Origin: Gemmatimonadota bacterium
GTDB lineage: Bacteria; Latescibacterota; UBA2968; UBA8231
NCBI GenBank assembly: GCA_009841115.1
Contig: VXML01000058.1
Span: 186,001-250,000 of the forward strand
Reading direction: 5' to 3'
DNA: 64,000 nt
The translations under genes were made by a program, and so were the position numbers. Positions 8,059-16,763 of the stretch are shown here, piece after piece (the first letter of the stretch is position 1; each line of letters begins with the position of its first letter). Under the pieces are notes generated by a model, which saw nothing but the letters and a program-made list of their open reading frames with translations, did not search any database and was not told the DNA's origin.

Positions 8059-9522
8059 ATGCGCGTAGCAATCGGAGGCATTTCCCACGAGAGCAGTACC
8101 TTCACGAACGTAGCCACCACGTTGGACAGTTTCCGGGAGCGCAGCTATCTCCACGGAGCGGCAATCGTCGAGCGCTTTACTGGGGTCAATACGCCCATCG
8201 GCGGTTTCATCGAAGGAGCCGAGGCGCACGGCTTTGAAGCAGTGCCGACGATGTTAGCCGAGGCCCATCCCAGCGCCCCAACGCCCCGCCCCATTTTCGA
8301 CAGGCTCGTAGGCGAACTGCTCGACGGCATCGAGGCGGCGGGGGCTATTGACGGAGTTTTATTGGAATTGCACGGGGCCATGGTCGCCGAGGGCATTGAC
8401 GACGCCGAAGGGCATATCCTCGCTGCAGTGCGCCATTTGGTCGGCCTGAACATGCCCATCGTCGGGCAGCTAGACATCCACTCCAATGTCTCCCACGCCA
8501 TGATCGAGACCGCCGATGTCCTGATTGGGCGAGAAACCTATCCAGAGATTGATATGGCACCGAGGGGCCGCGAGTGCGCCGACGTGCTGGTGCGCATGGT
8601 GCGGGAAGGCGTGCGGCCAACCATGGCCTTGCACCAACTGCCCCTAGTCTGGGGCATGAACCAAGTGACGGCCCATCCACCCATGCGCCAAGCCATCGAA
8701 TACCTGCACCGAATTGAGGCGCGGCCCGGCGTGATCTGCGGCTCCATCGCTACCTGTTTCCCCCTAGCCGACATCCCCGATATGGGCGCTTCCGTGTACG
8801 TCGCTACCGACAACGACCCCGCCCTAGCCCAATCCTGCGCCGACGAGTTGGCCGCTTGGATTTGGGAGCGCCGGGCCGATTGGCAGGCACCCATGCCCTC
8901 TACCGCGGAAGCCCTGCAAGCGGCCGACAAGGCAGGGCATTACCCCGTGGTCTTAGCCGACCGCAACGACAATACCGGCGGCGGTTCACCCGGCGACAGC
9001 ACCGGGCTGTTGCAGACTTTTTTAGCAGCCGATCTGCAAGACGCCTGCGTGCTGTACATCGTCGATCCCGAAGCCGTAGCCGCTTGCCACCAAGCGGGCG
9101 TCGGTGCGGTGCTCGATTTAGAGGTAGGTGGCAAGGCGTCCTCGCTGCAAGGCGAGCCTTGCTCTATGCGAGCTGAGGTGGTGGCCTTGAGCGACGGGTC
9201 CTTCCGATACGACGGACCGATGTACTCCGGCTTAGACGGCACCATGGGCCCCTCGGCTCACATCCGCCAAGGCGGGGTACACGTGCTGTTGGTAAACAAG
9301 CGCGAGCAACCCTTCTGCACGGCGTTTTCCCGCACCTTGGGTTTGGACCCAAAGCAGATGCGCTATGTCGGCGTCAAGTCCGCGGCCCACTTCCGCGCTG
9401 GTTTTGAGCCGTGGGCCGGCCAGATCCAAGTGATCTCCGAACCGTCGGTACACGCGCCGACCGATGCCCAACTGGCCTTTAAGCGGCTGGGCCGCAAACT
9501 CTATCCCTTTGACGACATTTAG
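8059..9522 (+). CDS. M81 family metallopeptidase (MlrC/microcystinase-like)
   Basis: From the ATG at 8059 the protein has 487 residues, the usual length of MlrC-type M81 proteins, named after the enzyme that finishes microcystin breakdown. The N-terminal motif GGISHESSTFT, the LHGAM segment and DIHSN (Asp and His zinc ligands) are present, as is GGGSPGDST in the C-terminal half. The place where family members often read YPHxD reads YPEID here, so one histidine ligand may be replaced by glutamate. An upstream in-frame GTG at 8026 overlaps the DUF167 stop, but AAAGGAG seven bases before 8059 and the conserved MRVAIGG start decide for the ATG. In bacteria of this type the substrate is unlikely to be microcystin itself. 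Confidence 0.88.
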   Translation: MRVAIGGISHESSTFTNVATTLDSFRERSYLHGAAIVERFTGVNTPIGGFIEGAEAHGFEAVPTMLAEAHPSAPTPRPIFDRLVGELLDGIEAAGAIDGVLLELHGAMVAEGIDDAEGHILAAVRHLVGLNMPIVGQLDIHSNVSHAMIETADVLIGRETYPEIDMAPRGRECADVLVRMVREGVRPTMALHQLPLVWGMNQVTAHPPMRQAIEYLHRIEARPGVICGSIATCFPLADIPDMGASVYVATDNDPALAQSCADELAAWIWERRADWQAPMPSTAEALQAADKAGHYPVVLADRNDNTGGGSPGDSTGLLQTFLAADLQDACVLYIVDPEAVAACHQAGVGAVLDLEVGGKASSLQGEPCSMRAEVVALSDGSFRYDGPMYSGLDGTMGPSAHIRQGGVHVLLVNKREQPFCTAFSRTLGLDPKQMRYVGVKSAAHFRAGFEPWAGQIQVISEPSVHAPTDAQLAFKRLGRKLYPFDDI

Positions 9523-9525
9523 CGA

Positions 9526-10125
9526 TTGGAAGCGGTCGTGGATCTAGGCGTTTGGGCTGCGGTGCAGGTCGGACTCGCCCAGTATCAACCCTACTTGGTC
9601 GGCTCTACGGACAAGACGCGAGCCGCCGTAGCCGTGGTCTTGGGGCCAACGCCGGAGGGCTTGCAGTTGCTCTTTATCGAACGCGCCCTGCACCCGGACG
9701 ATCCTTGGTCGGGGCACATCGCCTTTCCCGGCGGCCGCATTGAGGCAGACGACCCGTCGCCGCGAGCCGCAGCCGAGCGCGAGACCTTGGAAGAGGTCGG
9801 GCTTGATCTGTCCGGTGCCGAGTATTGGGGCCGAGTCGATGATCTAACCGGACATATGCTGCCAGTGGTGGTATCTGGCTTCGTCTATCGCCTAGAGAAA
9901 CCAACACCCTTGACCCTCAACCACGAGATCGAGTCGGCCTTTTGGGCGGGAGCCGACCAATTGCGCGATCCCAGTAAGCGGACTCAGTACCGGCTGCAAC
10001 GTCGCGGCGAAGAGCAGGCATTCCCAGCACTCGACCTGTTGGGGCCGAACCGCCCGGTGTTGTGGGGCCTAACCTTTCGCATTGTGCGCCAATTGGTCGC
10101 TTGGATGGAGCCAGACAAAGCATGA
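9526..10125 (+). CDS. Nudix hydrolase, CoA pyrophosphatase type
   Basis: The product of about 199 residues carries a Nudix box in the form GGRIEADDPSPRAAAERETLEEVGL, in which the REtxEExG core that binds the metal is complete. The longer loop after GGR and the preceding PWSGHIAFPGG are typical of the NudL/CoA-diphosphatase subgroup that splits CoA or related nucleotides. No ATG is available near the start; TTG at 9526, four bases after the M81 stop, or GTG at 9538 are the candidates. Its stop overlaps the next gene in an ATGA junction, which supports membership of the same operon. Confidence 0.85.
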   Translation: MEAVVDLGVWAAVQVGLAQYQPYLVGSTDKTRAAVAVVLGPTPEGLQLLFIERALHPDDPWSGHIAFPGGRIEADDPSPRAAAERETLEEVGLDLSGAEYWGRVDDLTGHMLPVVVSGFVYRLEKPTPLTLNHEIESAFWAGADQLRDPSKRTQYRLQRRGEEQAFPALDLLGPNRPVLWGLTFRIVRQLVAWMEPDKA

Positions 10126-11480
10126 CGTCCACGCATAAATCCCGCCGCATCTGGTTCTGCCAGACAGAATACGTGGCCCAGCATCCCGAGTCCCTGCAAA
10201 AGCTCAAGGACGCCGTCGGCCTGACGACGATTATGCCCGAAAGTCCGGTGTGCCATACCTCGGGCTTTAGCGCCTCGGCGGAGTTGGCCAAGCGGGGACC
10301 TTTTGAGGACTGGCGTCAGCGTCTCGATGCTTGGCCGCGCGGCGCGGAGGGCATCTATCCACCAGTAGCGGGGATTATCAGCGGCTTTGACGATGCGCCT
10401 TTGCAGCGCGTCATCGAGGCGTGCAAAAGCACGGGGATTGAGGTGTGGGGGCACATCGGCTTGTGGAGCTACGGCGGCGAGGTCTATCCCGAATTTGCCC
10501 TGCGCGATCTGGAGGGGCGGCCATTGGATCGGCGCTATCAGGAGTGGGGCATTGGCCTGTGTCCGAGCCGCAAGGCGGTCAACGAGTGGACGCGCGACTG
10601 CTTGGTCGAAGCGATTCAGCACTACGCCATCGACGGCTTTGACGTAGATCACGCTCGCTATCCAGCCCCGGCCAATGTGCACAGCCTGATCGCCTGCGGC
10701 TGTGCCAACTGCCAGGACGAAGCCGTCCGCTTGGGCTACGATTTTGCGGCTATGCGACGCGGCGTACTGGCCCTGCGCCAGCGCCTAGCGCAATTGACTT
10801 TGGCCGAGGTACGGGCCTTGGTTGCGGGTCGTCCGAGTTTGATGGACTTTCTGGGGTTGTTAGCTCAAGATGGATCCGTGCTCGATTGGGTGCAGTTCCG
10901 CGCCCATATACTAGCCGAGCGCATGAGGGAATTTCGCGCCGCCGTGCAGGAGGCAGGGGGCCGCGATAAAGTCTTTGGCAGCGATGTGTTCCCCGCCTCC
11001 ACAGGACTGTTGGGCGGGCATTGGTACGGCAAGTGGGAAGAGGCGACGGATTTTCTCACAGGGGGGAGTTCGCACGGCGGCGTGGTGGGTTGGGCAACCG
11101 GGGTGACCAACTTGGCGCGGGAGTGGACTGCGGCTTTGTGTCGTCACGCTCAAGGGCTGGACGAGAGTGAGGTATTGTCTCTGGTGTGGCGCATGTTCGG
11201 AGTGGAGGATTTGGACTTACCGGAGACTGCGGCGGGGGTGGCGGAAGGACCTTTGCCGATCGCCGCCCTGTACGAGCGAGAAGTAGCCCGCTTAAAAGCG
11301 CAGACCAGTGGAGCGGTGCCGCTGTATCCGCCCCTTTCAGCGAGAGCGGCTCCTGAATTGGTACGAGCTTTGGGGGAGGCGGTGGCCGGGCATGGGTGCG
11401 AGGGGTGTTTGTTTACGGTCGATGCCGAGGACGAGGGACAGGTGCGGGTATTGGGGGAGGCTTTGGCGGGGATGGGGTGA
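10122..11480 (+). CDS. TIM-barrel glycoside-hydrolase-like protein
   Basis: This protein of about 452 residues reads as a (beta/alpha)8 barrel of the family-10-like glycosidase group found in Planctomycetes and related bacteria. The strand-end motif IDGFDVDHARYP, near residue 170, is typical: it carries the acidic residues that stand at the barrel mouth. VWGHIGLWSYGG and FGSDVFPAS look like further barrel strands, and a CGCANC cluster at about residues 189-194 could bind metal. There is no signal peptide, so it should be cytoplasmic. The ATG at 10122 overlaps the Nudix stop (ATGA). The true activity is unknown; a family search would be needed to say more than glycosidase-like. Confidence 0.65.
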   Translation: MTSTHKSRRIWFCQTEYVAQHPESLQKLKDAVGLTTIMPESPVCHTSGFSASAELAKRGPFEDWRQRLDAWPRGAEGIYPPVAGIISGFDDAPLQRVIEACKSTGIEVWGHIGLWSYGGEVYPEFALRDLEGRPLDRRYQEWGIGLCPSRKAVNEWTRDCLVEAIQHYAIDGFDVDHARYPAPANVHSLIACGCANCQDEAVRLGYDFAAMRRGVLALRQRLAQLTLAEVRALVAGRPSLMDFLGLLAQDGSVLDWVQFRAHILAERMREFRAAVQEAGGRDKVFGSDVFPASTGLLGGHWYGKWEEATDFLTGGSSHGGVVGWATGVTNLAREWTAALCRHAQGLDESEVLSLVWRMFGVEDLDLPETAAGVAEGPLPIAALYEREVARLKAQTSGAVPLYPPLSARAAPELVRALGEAVAGHGCEGCLFTVDAEDEGQVRVLGEALAGMG

Positions 11481-11610
11481 TTTGGCCATGCTTCTGTAGG
11501 CCTTGAATTCGTCGAAATAGCGCAGGTGCCCAACAGGGCTAAGGAGCGCAGCGACGTAGCGCAAACCGTGCTATTAGGCGGTGTGTGATTCTCCACAAAG
11601 AGCTATTGAC

Positions 11611-12351
11611 TCATCTGTCCAAGCCACAGTCTCTGAATATCGCTGCCGTGGTCGATACCACCTCTTGCCACAGTCTGCGTCCCAACTCGGCGCTCGCTTG
11701 AGTCGCGTCGCCTATAACACCTGTATCTGAATATTTCGTGAAATCGAGATGCGGATCGTTCCAGTCCACCTCCCTTGAGCTAGTTGACGGAATCCTGTCA
11801 AGTCGGACTGTGTCTGGACGCCGATGCAGGGCGATTGAGGTCGTGAAGCTGTCGGCGTGTCCACCTAAGACACTTGGATCAGCCACACGGCACCAAATGT
11901 CATGGTACGGCAAAGGGGGAAGATAGGCCACGCATGAAGGGCAAAATTTCGCGTTGAACCTGTCCATTGCCTCCTTTAGTCGATGCTCGCCGCAGCCGCG
12001 CCAGACAACGATGGTATCAAAGCCTTGCTCTGCAAGTGATTCAAGGACGAAATAGACACACTGTTCATGCACCGAGTGCGGAATGTTGACATAGCCTGAG
12101 CCAAAGCCCCGATGTTCGGGCGTGGGTCCAAATGGCATAGCCGGCAAAACCAAAGTACGGACGTTATAACAGCGCGCCATATACTCTGCAGCTTCCAAGG
12201 CAACCGTCTCCGCAAACCAAGTGTCGAAGTCCACCGCCAAATGTGGCCCCTGCTGCTCCGTGCATCCAGTGGGTACGATAGCCGAACATCCAGCGTCAAT
12301 AAGGGACTTAATCTCCAGATATGTATAGTCAATGAATTTATGCGACTTCAT
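11611..12351 (-). CDS. Creatininase-like amidohydrolase, copy A (altered metal site)
   Basis: The 246-residue protein has the creatininase fold pattern but with changed metal residues. Canonical members have EQHGPHLP, NGHGGN and HAGxxETS; this one has TEQQGPHLA (Q34 for the metal histidine), RGCGEHR (C120 for the metal histidine, E122 kept) and GGHADSFTTS. Creatininase-family enzymes hydrolyse cyclic amides and formamides in a two-metal site; whether this one still binds two metals is uncertain. It is about 92 percent identical by eye to copy B at 16764-17516, and the homology stops close to the two ends of the gene. It lies alone between two plus-strand genes, which suggests it is the displaced copy. 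Confidence 0.82.
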   Translation of the reverse strand: MKSHKFIDYTYLEIKSLIDAGCSAIVPTGCTEQQGPHLAVDFDTWFAETVALEAAEYMARCYNVRTLVLPAMPFGPTPEHRGFGSGYVNIPHSVHEQCVYFVLESLAEQGFDTIVVWRGCGEHRLKEAMDRFNAKFCPSCVAYLPPLPYHDIWCRVADPSVLGGHADSFTTSIALHRRPDTVRLDRIPSTSSREVDWNDPHLDFTKYSDTGVIGDATQASAELGRRLWQEVVSTTAAIFRDCGLDR

Positions 12352-12372
12352 GTTGGCTCGTCTGCATTCGTC

Positions 12373-12498
12373 CTATATGGACAACGGCATTTTCTCACGC
12401 TGCGACATCAACTCTACGTTAAGCTCTTCAAGCAACCCAAGCAACTCCAACTCATCACCCGGTACGATGCGCTCGCACAAGACCGTCGCTTGTGCTAA
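12373..12498 (-). pseudogene. Possible 41-codon gene remnant
   Basis: On the minus strand an open frame without a plausible start codon runs to TAG at 12373-12375. It encodes 41 residues rich in leucine and glutamate (for example DELELLGLLEELNVEL). The composition looks protein-like rather than random, and it sits in a mosaic stretch between the displaced creatininase copy and the Fic gene. It may be the C-terminus of a lost gene. I do not recognise it, and chance is a serious alternative. Confidence 0.2.
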
Positions 12499-12525
12499 TT
12501 ACTAATTTTGACCAAATTAGTAATT
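12497..12525. promoter_or_regulatory. Perfect 12-bp inverted repeat upstream of the Fic gene
   Basis: The arms AATTACTAATTT (12497-12508) and AAATTAGTAATT (12514-12525) are perfect inverted repeats around a five-base spacer TGACC. Part of the right arm recurs at once in AATTAGTA, so the repeat is extended on one side. It lies 82 bases before the Fic start in an AT-rich island within GC-rich DNA. The geometry fits a dimeric regulator's operator. No U-run follows, so a terminator is less likely. Confidence 0.5.
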
Positions 12526-12606
12526 AATTAGTATTTCGTCCTCCTGAAGTAACAACTCACGCCATTTCGCCGCCGGCCCCCATCAGATAGAAGCACGACT
12601 TCAACC

Positions 12607-13956
12607 ATGAGAATGCCCAAAAACCCGAAGCCTTTCGACGAGTTGGTCTCGTCATACGAACCAAATGATTTGGTCAGGCTGCTGGGATCGGACATCGGCA
12701 GCCTGCCCAAGGATAGGTACCTGCATTGGGACCAGCTTCGTCACCTGCCCCCTCCGGAAGGGTTTACGAGCCTTGACTGGTGGACTGCCGTCAAGTTCAA
12801 GCGCATGGTCTCGCGGCACGAACTGCCATTCAAGGACACTCGCGGCAGACCATTCTCATTCAGCGATACAGGAAACCTGTACCGCCAACTCCATCAGGTG
12901 GACCGGGACGCGAGCGGAAGAATCGAGGTCCCCCACGTCGATCCAGTCAACAGCGGCTCCCACGAACGGTATCTGATGAACTCTCTGATCGAAGAGGCGA
13001 TAACGTCGAGCCAGCTAGAAGGTGCCGTCACAACCCGCCGGGTTGCCAAGGAGTTGCTCAGATCAGGCCGTCCGCCACGCGACAACAGCGAACGGATGAT
13101 CGTCAACAACTACTCAGGCATGGAGTTTCTACGCGAAAACATCGACGAAGACCTGACAGTCCCCATGTTCATGGATCTGCAAAGGACATTGACAGAAGGG
13201 ACGCTCGATCCAGATGCGGTCGGGCGGCTCCGGCGGCCGACCGACTTAGTCGCTGTGGTAGACCAGCGCGACGGCGAAGTCATCCACACGCCCCCGGACG
13301 CTAGTCAGCTCAGCGACCGCGTCGAACTGCTCTTGGATTTCGCCAATGGACACACCGAGGACGATCCATTCCTGCATCCGGTCGTCAAGGCCATCCTCCT
13401 TCACTTCATGATCGGCTACGACCATCCGTTTGTAGATGGAAATGGACGGACCGCGCGAGCACTGTTCTACTGGTCCATGGCGAGATCGGGGTACTGGCTG
13501 ACCGAGTTCCTATCCATTTCAGCGGTCATTCAGAAAGCACCCGCCCAGTACGTTCGCGCGTACGTGTTCTCCGAGATCGACGACAACGACGTCACGTATT
13601 TCCTCGACTACAACCTACGGGTGATCCTGGACTCGATCCGCCTCTTGCACGCGTACTTGGCGCGCAAGACCAAAGAGACGAGCAGATTGGAGACCATGCT
13701 ACGCGGTTCTGATGCGGCCTTGGTGCTAAACCATCGCCAAGTGGCCCTGTTGGGGCACATGCTGAAGCACCCCGACGCCTCGTACACCATAGATGGGCAC
13801 CGGCGATCTCACAACGTCACATACGAGACAGCACGCACCGACCTCCGTGCTCTCGACAAAATGGGATTAATCGTCAAGTACACGGGTGGACGTAAATGGA
13901 TATACAGGATAAGCGATAACTTCGAAGATCAACTCAAGCGGGTCGTCGCGCCCTGA
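12607..13956 (+). CDS. Fic family protein (AMP-transferase) with inhibitory motif
   Basis: This 449-residue protein has a Fic_N region, a Fic core and a C-terminal winged helix. The complete active-site loop HPFVDGNGRTAR is at about residues 273-284, with the catalytic histidine and the arginine that binds the nucleotide phosphates. The N-terminal inhibitory motif SSQLEG (about 134-139) places it in class II, where a glutamate from the same chain blocks ATP until released. The tail (NHRQVALLGHML to GRKWIYRI) looks like a DNA-binding wHTH, so the protein may also act at its own operator, perhaps the palindrome at 12497-12525. No separate antitoxin is encoded next to it. The call of Fic is secure; the target protein is unknown. 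Confidence 0.93.
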   Translation: MRMPKNPKPFDELVSSYEPNDLVRLLGSDIGSLPKDRYLHWDQLRHLPPPEGFTSLDWWTAVKFKRMVSRHELPFKDTRGRPFSFSDTGNLYRQLHQVDRDASGRIEVPHVDPVNSGSHERYLMNSLIEEAITSSQLEGAVTTRRVAKELLRSGRPPRDNSERMIVNNYSGMEFLRENIDEDLTVPMFMDLQRTLTEGTLDPDAVGRLRRPTDLVAVVDQRDGEVIHTPPDASQLSDRVELLLDFANGHTEDDPFLHPVVKAILLHFMIGYDHPFVDGNGRTARALFYWSMARSGYWLTEFLSISAVIQKAPAQYVRAYVFSEIDDNDVTYFLDYNLRVILDSIRLLHAYLARKTKETSRLETMLRGSDAALVLNHRQVALLGHMLKHPDASYTIDGHRRSHNVTYETARTDLRALDKMGLIVKYTGGRKWIYRISDNFEDQLKRVVAP

Positions 13957-14155
13957 CGAGGCTGTCCGGACAACTGGATGAGAGCGAGGTGTTTGTATCA
14001 AAACAGCGCGGCCAAAGCCTTGCGCGGCGTGCTGCTTTTCATCATTATGGAGCGGGATGGGGGACACAAAAAGGCGACGCCGAGATCCACCTTGCTCTGC
14101 ACCGGACGCATATCCCGCCGCCTGTACTCTAACCTTGCCAATTAGAGGAGTCGCT

Positions 14156-14551
14156 ATGAGAACGACTGACCATAACCTACCTGCCAACCGTATCAGACAC
14201 AAGCCGCGCCCCCTCAGAATACTGGCCCGCCTCTTCATCGTCTTGTTCTGCCTGACGTTCATCTGCAACCAAGCCTTGTCGCAAGAAAGCCAATCGAACG
14301 TGCTGCTCGACATGATGGGCAAGACGGTCGGCAAGCTGATTGTTTTCTCGGCCAAAAGCTTCTCATTTCTTGCCGAGCTATCATCGTTTAACAGCCAGCG
14401 CTTAAACGCCATAGAAGCCCACCTTGCAAAGACATCGGGCTACCAATATGTTGAATTGGATACGGTAGGCCTGCATGCAACAAAGGACGAACTCGAGCAA
14501 GCCAGAGCCGATCTATTCGACTACCTGCAAGGCAAGCAGTCGTCACCGTGA
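14156..14551 (+). CDS. Small secreted protein of unknown function
   Basis: From the ATG at 14156 the protein has 131 residues. AGAGGAG stands five bases upstream and decides the start over longer in-frame options. A basic n-region of about 26 residues precedes a hydrophobic segment (ILARLFIVLFCLTFICNQA) ending in ALSQ, which looks like a signal peptide cleavage site, so the protein should be exported. The mature part is mainly helical, with ELEQARADLFDYL near the C-terminus. I recognise no family. It has no evident operon partner. Confidence 0.6.
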   Translation: MRTTDHNLPANRIRHKPRPLRILARLFIVLFCLTFICNQALSQESQSNVLLDMMGKTVGKLIVFSAKSFSFLAELSSFNSQRLNAIEAHLAKTSGYQYVELDTVGLHATKDELEQARADLFDYLQGKQSSP

Positions 14552-14638
14552 GGAGGCAATGGCGGACAACCTGATCCTATCCGTTTGGTATTTCGTCATC
14601 AACTGAGCGGGAGCAATTCACGTCACTTCGCCAGCGTC

Positions 14639-15085
14639 CTACCCGAGAAGCTCGCGCAAACGGTCCGCATAGCGCGCACGGTCGCGGTCATCGGCCCGCA
14701 CGGGTACTCCCATATACATCCCATCACCGATGTACCGCGGAATCACGTGTGTGTGCAGATGCCACACGTCTTGGCCGCCGGCCGGCTCGTTGTTTTGCCG
14801 CACCGTCACGCCGTCGCAGGGATACCCGGTGCGGATGGCGACCGCCACGCGGCGCACCATGTGGGCGATGCGGCCAGCCAGCTCGTCGGGCAGCGTGTAG
14901 ATGTTCTCATGGTGCGCCAGTGGGATCACCAGCGCCTTGCCGGGGTTGGCCGGGCTCCAGTGCAGCGCAATCTGCACCAGAACGTGCTCATCGCGCCAAG
15001 CCGTGAACTCTGATTCCGCGCCGCCTGCTATTGCACAGAACGGACAGCGATAACCGACCGGCTTGTGCGAAGGTAGCTCAACCAT
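14639..15085 (-). CDS. HIT family hydrolase
   Basis: The 148-residue protein carries the histidine triad HLHTHVIPR near residue 117, with the middle histidine as nucleophile. HIT proteins hydrolyse or transfer nucleotide phosphates such as Ap4A or AMP-lysine. The N-terminal CPFCAI is a feature of the Ap4A-hydrolase/HINT branch, often a zinc site. ALVIPLAHHENIYTL matches the conserved strand before the helix. It is the last gene of the minus-strand series that begins with the TonB-dependent receptor, 39 bases after the dehydrogenase gene, though it may have a housekeeping role unrelated to that series. Confidence 0.92.
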   Translation of the reverse strand: MVELPSHKPVGYRCPFCAIAGGAESEFTAWRDEHVLVQIALHWSPANPGKALVIPLAHHENIYTLPDELAGRIAHMVRRVAVAIRTGYPCDGVTVRQNNEPAGGQDVWHLHTHVIPRYIGDGMYMGVPVRADDRDRARYADRLRELLG

Positions 15086-15124
15086 AACGGCATGGATCTC
15101 CAGAAGCGAGGCAACTAAATCCGC

Positions 15125-16075
15125 CTACCATACAAACACCGTCCCCAACAATTCATCGGGTGTATCCCGCAGTGTGTCGTAGATGCGCTTGGCTTCGTTC
15201 ACCGGGACGACATCGCGGATTAAGGGCGCAATCTTCACCAACCCTCGCTCGACCAGACGACACAGATTCTGCAGGTCATCGCGATCAAAATGACTGTTTT
15301 GTTTTAGCTGGATCTCGCGTCCCTGACCGAGATTAAAGGTATAGGTCACTTTGTCCCGTCCAGCGATGAATACCACCCTGCCGCGCAGGCGCACAGCATT
15401 AATAAGCTGATCCTCCATGCCCGGCACGCCGGCAAAGTCAATCACCGCATCAAACGTCCCGGCCGCGATCTCTTTTTCCCATCCATCCCCTGCAACATTC
15501 AGCACGGTTTCAGCCGCACCAATCTGCTCGGCAATCTCCAGACGGTTGGCATTGATGTCGCAAAGCGTGACGCGCGTCCCCATACTGGTAGCAATCTGTG
15601 CGGCAACCTGACCGATGATACCAGCCCCCACGATCAACACCCGTTCTCCCATCTGCAACTCGGCGTTGCGGCAGGTGCGCATGGCAACACTAGTCATCCC
15701 AAAAAGCGCCGCCTCCTTGCGGTTGATCGAGTCGGGCAGCTTGATGAGCAAGTCGTCTTCTGGCATCACGACGTACTCTGCGTGGACGGCGCTCATGTAC
15801 AGAACATCCCCAATCTGTAGTTCGCTGACATCAGGCCCCACCTCAATCACCCGCCCCACATTTTGGTAGCCGTTGCCGCCGGTGGGCAGTTGCTCATCTT
15901 TGGGAGCGTAGTTGCCGCCAATTAGTTGATTGCGTTCCGTGCCGTTTGTTATCCCGGAGTAGATCGTCTCGGTTTTGACTTCGTTGCCGGTTGGTCCCTC
16001 CGGCTCAGGCCAATCGTGGACGAGGACTTTCTGCCTTCTTTTATCAGGTAAGCCTTGAATGCTCAACGTCCGCAT
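15125..16075 (-). CDS. Medium-chain dehydrogenase without structural zinc loop
   Basis: From ATG 16075 the protein has 316 residues, shorter than the usual 340-360 of zinc alcohol dehydrogenases. The nucleotide site reads VLIVGAGIIGQVAA (about residues 142-155), followed by D at the end of the second strand (TLCDINANR), which favours NAD(H). The catalytic region keeps SGITNGTERNQL instead of the cysteine-glycine-serine-aspartate motif of zinc enzymes, and the four-cysteine structural zinc loop is absent, as in BchC-like and related polyol dehydrogenase-like branches. A start at 16219 would overlap ThuA and has no ribosome site, so I reject it. It follows the ThuA gene by 14 bases, suggesting cotranscription in a sugar-derived pathway. 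Confidence 0.8.
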   Translation of the reverse strand: MRTLSIQGLPDKRRQKVLVHDWPEPEGPTGNEVKTETIYSGITNGTERNQLIGGNYAPKDEQLPTGGNGYQNVGRVIEVGPDVSELQIGDVLYMSAVHAEYVVMPEDDLLIKLPDSINRKEAALFGMTSVAMRTCRNAELQMGERVLIVGAGIIGQVAAQIATSMGTRVTLCDINANRLEIAEQIGAAETVLNVAGDGWEKEIAAGTFDAVIDFAGVPGMEDQLINAVRLRGRVVFIAGRDKVTYTFNLGQGREIQLKQNSHFDRDDLQNLCRLVERGLVKIAPLIRDVVPVNEAKRIYDTLRDTPDELLGTVFVW

Positions 16076-16089
16076 GGACCCTTTTCTCC

Positions 16090-16722
16090 CTAGATCCTCC
16101 CCGCCAGCCACTGAATTCCCCGCGCAATAACCGTGCGAAAATTTGGGTCGGCAAAGACCTGATTGTCGTGCCCCGACTGACAGCAGAACACGCGAGCATT
16201 CTTGTACCGTCGAGCCCACGCCAGCGTTTTCATACTCTCAGGGTGATCGGTAGTCAACAACAAATCGCTGTCGTCCCCCGGATCCGCCATGATATACGTC
16301 TCATCCACCATTTCCCACGGAGCCAATCCCCGGAGGATCGGATGCTGCGGATCCACGACGTCAACATGCAGGTTTTGCCCAACCTTGAAATCGAAACTGC
16401 GACCTTGAATGCCGCACAGATCCGACCACAATTGCCACTGCGGAAACGCAAGGATGGCATGGTGCAGCACCAATATACCCGCCTGATTTTCACCCAGTTG
16501 TTCAATGGCTTCCCGAACTCTCCCCTCGTCGGGCGTCTGCCGATGAAAGTTATAGAATACAAGGACGTCGTATTGCTCTCGGACTTTGCCAGCATCTGCC
16601 GCAAAGTTTTCCAAATCCTGTAGATAAAAATCAATGTCGGGAATGCTCCTGAACAACCCGTGAAATCCCGGCACATCGAAGGCATGTTGTCCGGTTATCA
16701 CCGCTGTCTTGATCTTGCTCAT
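16090..16722 (-). CDS. ThuA-like domain protein
   Basis: This 210-residue protein matches the ThuA family, a class-I glutamine-amidotransferase-like fold linked to trehalose and other sugar use. The conserved pieces are TAVITGQHAFDVPGF at the start, YDVLVFYNF, GILVLHHAILAFPQW, LHVDVVDPQHPILRGL and the C-terminal FRTVIARGIQWLAG. The amidotransferase cysteine is not present at the elbow, as is usual for ThuA. GGAGG stands before the ATG. Its place between a creatininase-like gene and a dehydrogenase supports a role in carbohydrate metabolism. Confidence 0.87.
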   Translation of the reverse strand: MSKIKTAVITGQHAFDVPGFHGLFRSIPDIDFYLQDLENFAADAGKVREQYDVLVFYNFHRQTPDEGRVREAIEQLGENQAGILVLHHAILAFPQWQLWSDLCGIQGRSFDFKVGQNLHVDVVDPQHPILRGLAPWEMVDETYIMADPGDDSDLLLTTDHPESMKTLAWARRYKNARVFCCQSGHDNQVFADPNFRTVIARGIQWLAGRI

Positions 16723-16763
16723 AATACCCTCCAGATCGTTAGCAGGTAGTTCTCAAGCGATCA

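Noticed and set aside
12497..12525. The palindrome as half of a transposon end or CRISPR-like repeat
   Set aside because: Only one copy is present, with no second terminal repeat, target duplication or regular spacing nearby.
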